DNA of 34,344 bases from contig JAHZOA010000007.1 in NCBI GenBank assembly GCA_020028455.1, positions 1 to 34,344 on the forward strand, in the 5' to 3' direction. The notes beneath the pieces are model-generated. The model saw only the letters and a program-made list of their open reading frames with translations. It did no database searches and had not been told where the DNA came from. This document shows, piece by piece, positions 31,478 through 34,344 of the stretch; position 1 is the first letter of the stretch; every line of letters begins with the position of its first letter. Source of the stretch: Armatimonadota bacterium. Lineage in GTDB: Bacteria; Sysuimicrobiota; Sysuimicrobiia; Sysuimicrobiales; Kaftiobacteriaceae. The position numbers and the translations under genes were made by a program.

Positions 31478-31537
31478 ACCGATAGGGTCACGACAGGACA
31501 CTATCTCAAGGATACGTGTCGTGCGCGTCCTATCGGT
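31478..31537 (+). promoter_or_regulatory. Long two-part inverted repeat upstream of the DegT gene
   Basis: Outer arms ACCGATAGG (31478-31486) and CCTATCGGT (31529-31537) pair perfectly over 9 bp. Inner arms CACGACA (31489-31495) and TGTCGTG (31517-31523) pair over 7 bp, with a small internal loop between the helices. The element ends 25 bases before the aminotransferase start codon. It could be an RNA leader hairpin or a two-part operator; there is no T tract. Confidence 0.6.
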
Positions 31538-31562
31538 CGGGAACAGTTAAGAGGAGCTTAAG

Positions 31563-32690
31563 TTGAAGACACAGCAGCGGACTCAGCATCGCATCCCAAT
31601 TGCCAAACCCATGATCACCGACGATGAGAAACGCCGTGTGATGGAAGTCCTGGACTCGGGGCGCCTGGTGGCCGGCGCGAAGGTGAAGGAGTTTGAACAC
31701 TCGTTTGCCGACTATCTCGGTGCAGGCTCGGCGGTGGCCACCTCGTCGGGGACCACGGCGTTGCAGGTCACGCTGGAGGCGCTGGGCATCGGCGCGGGTG
31801 ACACGGTCATCTCGACCCCGTTCACGTTCGTGGCGACAAGCAACGCCATCATTCACGCCGGTGCGCGGCCGCTGTTTGTAGATGTCGATCCGCATACGTA
31901 TAACCTCGACCCGCAGGCCGTCGAGGACGCGTTCAAGCGGGAGAAGGTGCGCGCTATCTTGTGCGTACACCTGTACGGTCTGCCGGCCGATCTTGGGGCG
32001 CTGCGCGAGATCGCACGCCGGCATAGCGCGCTCTTGATCGAAGACAGCGCGCAGGCGCATGGCGCCCGTTACGATGACCAGAAGGTTGGGACGTTCGGCG
32101 ACGCGGCGATCTTTAGCTTCTACCCATCGAAGAACATCACGACTGGCGAGGGCGGAATGATCATCACGACCGACGCGCAGGTTGAGCATCGCGCGCGGGT
32201 CCTCGTCAACGTTGGACAAGACGGCGCCGGCGAGTACGTGTACGAGGTCATCGGCTACAACTACCGCATGACCGATCTCTCCGCGGCGCTCGGATTGGGT
32301 CAACTCGAGCACCTGGATGAGTACAACGCCCGCCGCCGCGCCAACGCCGCGCGTTTGACCGAAGGGCTTGGGCGATCGCGGTGGCTGATGACGCCGGTGG
32401 AACCTCGAGAATGTTTCCACGTGTACAATCAGTACACGATCCGGGTTCCGCAGTCCCGGGACCGCCTGGTGAAGTACCTCAACGACCAGGGAATCGGCAC
32501 CCGAGTCTACTATCCGAGCCTCGTGCCGAACTCGCCCGCCTATCGCCGGCTTGGGTTTGCGGGGCAGTTCCCCGCCGCGGAGACCCTCGCGCGGGAAGTG
32601 CTCTCACTGCCGGTGCATCCGGCGCTCGCTGAAGGTGATCTCGAACGCATTATCGAGGCGGTGGTTCACTTCCCCCGAGATCGGGGCTGA
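31563..32690 (+). CDS. DegT/DnrJ/EryC1/StrS-family sugar aminotransferase
   Basis: This 375-residue PLP enzyme transfers an amino group to a nucleotide-linked keto-sugar. The pyridoxal-binding lysine lies in SFYPSKNITTGEGG (about residue 189). SSGTTALQVTLEALGIGAGDTVI (about 58-80) and the TDLSAALGLGQLEHLD segment (about 237-253) are typical. GAGGAGC lies just before the TTG start at 31563, which also begins at the expected family N-terminus (IPIAKPMITDDEK). It is eight bases upstream of a Gfo/Idh/MocA oxidoreductase gene, a usual pairing for synthesis of acetamido-sugars for surface polysaccharides. No glycosyltransferase is nearby. Confidence 0.92.
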   Translation: MKTQQRTQHRIPIAKPMITDDEKRRVMEVLDSGRLVAGAKVKEFEHSFADYLGAGSAVATSSGTTALQVTLEALGIGAGDTVISTPFTFVATSNAIIHAGARPLFVDVDPHTYNLDPQAVEDAFKREKVRAILCVHLYGLPADLGALREIARRHSALLIEDSAQAHGARYDDQKVGTFGDAAIFSFYPSKNITTGEGGMIITTDAQVEHRARVLVNVGQDGAGEYVYEVIGYNYRMTDLSAALGLGQLEHLDEYNARRRANAARLTEGLGRSRWLMTPVEPRECFHVYNQYTIRVPQSRDRLVKYLNDQGIGTRVYYPSLVPNSPAYRRLGFAGQFPAAETLAREVLSLPVHPALAEGDLERIIEAVVHFPRDRG

Positions 32691-32698
32691 CCGAACCT

Positions 32699-33634
32699 GT
32701 GGTGAACAGCAGGACGAATGTCGGGGTCGTTGGGCTCGGGCAGTGGGGCAAACATCACGCTCGAGTCTATGCCGGCCTGCCGGATGTCCGTCTGGTCGGC
32801 GTCGTTGATCTGTCGGTCCCGGAAGCCCGAAGTTTCGCGCATCGCTACAAGACCGAAGCGTTTACCGACCACCGCAAACTGATCGGCAAAGTCGACGCCG
32901 TCAGTATCGTCGTTCCCACGGCACTGCACTACGAGATCGCCCGCGATTTTCTGAATGCCGGCGTGCATGTGCTGGTCGAGAAACCCATGACTACGACCAC
33001 AGAGGAAGCGGCCGATCTCGTCCGTCTCGCAAATGACAAGGAGCTGAAGCTGCTCGTCGGCCATGTCGAGCGCTTCAAGCCGGCCGTCCGGCGTCTCGTT
33101 GATCTAGCGAAAGAACCGGTGTTCATACAGGCTCGTCGCGTCCGGCCGTACGATGCCACGCGTGTCATGGACGTCGGAGTCGTGCTGGACTTGATGATTC
33201 ACGACATCGATATCGTGCTCTCGATCACGGGAGGCCGCGTGACCGAGATCGACGGCATGGGCGTGCGGATCCATAACGCGCACGAGGACCTGGCGGTTGC
33301 GAAAGTTACGATGTCCTCAGGGTGCGTCGCCTGGTTGCTGGCCAGCCGCGTGTCGGCGGAGAAGGTTGCGGAGATCGAGGTTACGACGGCGAACCGCAGC
33401 ATCCGTCTCGACTATCACCGTCAGCAGATCACGATCCACCCTTTCGGCGGAGAGACCGAGCGGATGCTCATCCGCGGCGATGAGCCGCTCCGGGCCGAGC
33501 TCCGGCACTTTATGAACTGTGTGCAGGGCCTCGAGCGCCCGCTCGTCACCGGCGAAGATGGCCTGCGCGCCCTCGAAGTCACGCTCAACCTCGTTCAACG
33601 CATGGCGATGGTCTCACCCCCGGTGAAGGTGTAG
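32699..33634 (+). CDS. Gfo/Idh/MocA-family NAD(P)-dependent oxidoreductase
   Basis: This 311-residue protein has an N-terminal Rossmann fold with VGVVGLGQWGKHHARVY (about 6-22) and the conserved EKPMT (about 98-102), then a C-terminal alpha/beta domain with VMDVGVVLDLMIHDIDIVLSI (about 159-179). Members oxidise or reduce sugars and nucleotide sugars. Together with the upstream DegT enzyme it would introduce an amino group at C3 of a UDP-sugar, as in the WbpB/WbpE pair. That role is inferred from context. The GTG start lies eight bases after the DegT stop. It is followed after two bases by a YjbQ-family gene. Confidence 0.9.
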   Translation: MVNSRTNVGVVGLGQWGKHHARVYAGLPDVRLVGVVDLSVPEARSFAHRYKTEAFTDHRKLIGKVDAVSIVVPTALHYEIARDFLNAGVHVLVEKPMTTTTEEAADLVRLANDKELKLLVGHVERFKPAVRRLVDLAKEPVFIQARRVRPYDATRVMDVGVVLDLMIHDIDIVLSITGGRVTEIDGMGVRIHNAHEDLAVAKVTMSSGCVAWLLASRVSAEKVAEIEVTTANRSIRLDYHRQQITIHPFGGETERMLIRGDEPLRAELRHFMNCVQGLERPLVTGEDGLRALEVTLNLVQRMAMVSPPVKV

Positions 33635-33636
33635 GG

Positions 33637-34044
33637 ATGTGGAAGGACATCGAAGTTCGGTCGCGCCGTCACGTTGAGATAATTGATGTCACCGACCGAG
33701 TGGCCGCAGCGTGCCGGAATCTTGACGCGCGCGATGGGTTAGTGGTTGTGATCTGCAAGCATACGACCGCAGGTGTGTGCGTCAACGAGGGTGACCCCAA
33801 ACTCCATCAGGATCTTGAGCGATGGCTCGAGTCGATTGCTCCTACGGATAGGGAGTATGCGCACAACGCTGTCGACGACAATGCCGAGGCACATCTCCGC
33901 TCGATCCTGCTAGGCCACAACGCAACGATCCCGCTTGCCGAAGGATCATTGAGTCTCGGGCAATGGCAGCGAATTCTTTTCGTCGAGCTTGACGGGCCGA
34001 GGACCCGTGAGTTGCAGGTAGGTCTGATGCCCGTCGCGGGCTAA
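33637..34044 (+). CDS. YjbQ/UPF0047 family protein
   Basis: This 135-residue protein belongs to the YjbQ family, for which a secondary thiamine-phosphate synthase activity has been proposed. Family motifs are KHTTAGVCVNEGDP (about 46-59) and AVDDNAEAHLRSILLG (about 82-97), ending with GQWQRILFVELDGPR. These histidine and aspartate residues form the presumed metal site. The start lies two bases after the preceding stop, so it is in the operon. The reason for its presence with sugar-modification genes is unclear. Its stop overlaps the convergent AsnC-like gene by four bases. Confidence 0.9.
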   Translation: MWKDIEVRSRRHVEIIDVTDRVAAACRNLDARDGLVVVICKHTTAGVCVNEGDPKLHQDLERWLESIAPTDREYAHNAVDDNAEAHLRSILLGHNATIPLAEGSLSLGQWQRILFVELDGPRTRELQVGLMPVAG

Positions 34045-34283
34045 GGCCGCACGACCACGCAGGTCGAGACTTTCAGAACACCTTCAATTCTTTGCACCTC
34101 AGCCGCCACGGCGGGGAACGTCTTCGTGTGGTCCGTCTCGACGAGCGCAATGACGTCGAACTCGCCCATCGTCACATGAGCATCCACAACTCCCGAGACT
34201 TCACGGACTTCGCGGGCCACCGCCGCGGGCGTACTGCGATTTAGAGAGATAAGAAGATAGGCGACTTCGGTCACCCCCCACAA
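34041..34283 (-). CDS. Stand-alone AsnC/Lrp effector-binding domain protein
   Basis: This 80-residue protein corresponds to the RAM (AsnC_trans_reg) domain alone: VAYLLISLNRSTPAAVAREVREVSGVVDAHVTMGEFDVIALVE and the closing VQRIEGVLKVSTCVVVRP. It lacks the DNA-binding HTH of Lrp proteins. Such stand-alone domains assemble into oligomers and can bind amino acids. The longest start is a TTG at 34283. A GTG at 34274 fits the usual N-terminus (VTEVAYLL) and is the more probable initiation codon. It is convergent with the YjbQ-family gene. Confidence 0.85.
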   Translation of the reverse strand: MWGVTEVAYLLISLNRSTPAAVAREVREVSGVVDAHVTMGEFDVIALVETDHTKTFPAVAAEVQRIEGVLKVSTCVVVRP

Positions 34284-34344
34284 TTCTCAAGACCTCTGCA
34301 CGAGTCCTGTGAACGTACAATCGATAGAACTCTGGACCGGCAAG

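Noticed and set aside
1-34344. CRISPR array
   Set aside because: No regularly spaced repeats with unique spacers were seen; the only clean tandem array is the 9-bp repeat before the tRNA.

Overview
The window is about 34 kb of GC-rich DNA (roughly 60% or more by eye) from a bacterium. It carries a housekeeping core of chromosome-segregation, cell-wall, lipid, isoprenoid and ribosome-assembly genes. The order scpA-scpB-D,D-carboxypeptidase and cmk-plsC-ispH-der resembles Firmicutes and other Terrabacteria, and the MEP-pathway gene ispH, frequent GTG/TTG starts and ATGA overlaps fit an uncultured lineage of that kind. This placement is inference; no 16S rRNA is present.

Region 1 (1-11240) is compact and mostly on the plus strand. 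It holds the tail of an unidentified gene, a site-2-type protease, scpA, scpB, a D,D-carboxypeptidase, a PspC protein, a DinB-like protein, CsaA, a BtuF-like binding protein joined directly to a BtuD-like ATPase with no permease between them, cytidylate kinase, PlsC, a minus-strand lipid kinase, IspH, Der and a membrane protein with a degenerate GGDEF domain. It ends at a rho-independent terminator.

Region 2 (11260-19160) looks accessory. It opens with tRNA-Pro(GGG), preceded by five 9-bp tandem repeats that also contain a plausible promoter. It then holds a secreted M15-type peptidase, a second DinB protein, a small membrane protein, a trypsin-like protease co-translated with a stand-alone copy of its own N-terminal domain, a secreted thermonuclease, a rhomboid protease with two N-terminal zinc ribbons plus an adjacent membrane protein, a hairpin-rich small transcription unit and a small helical protein. 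Three stretches of 300-600 bp contain no convincing gene.

Region 3 (19164-30273) is metabolic. It includes glpD, a protein with a transglutaminase-like Cys-His-Asp pattern, and an unusual redox cluster: CoxS-like 2Fe-2S subunit, CoxM-like FAD subunit, cyclic-nucleotide-binding-domain protein, flavin monooxygenase-like protein and a convergent second cyclic-nucleotide-binding protein. The molybdenum subunit CoxL is absent. A complete CUT1-type ABC importer follows (Tat-exported binding protein, ATPase, two permeases), with a strong hairpin and a palindromic element between the first two genes. A fragment of a possible ABC-2 permease closes the region.

Region 4 (30282-34344) has an XRE-type regulator, a SRPBCC protein, a previously easy-to-miss 47-residue membrane protein, a large hairpin in front of a DegT-type sugar aminotransferase gene, a Gfo/Idh/MocA oxidoreductase, a YjbQ-family protein and a stand-alone AsnC/Lrp effector domain.

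The best candidates for something undescribed are the CoxS/CoxM-cNBD-flavoprotein cluster lacking CoxL, and the trypsin-like protease paired with its own N-terminal domain as a separate small protein.
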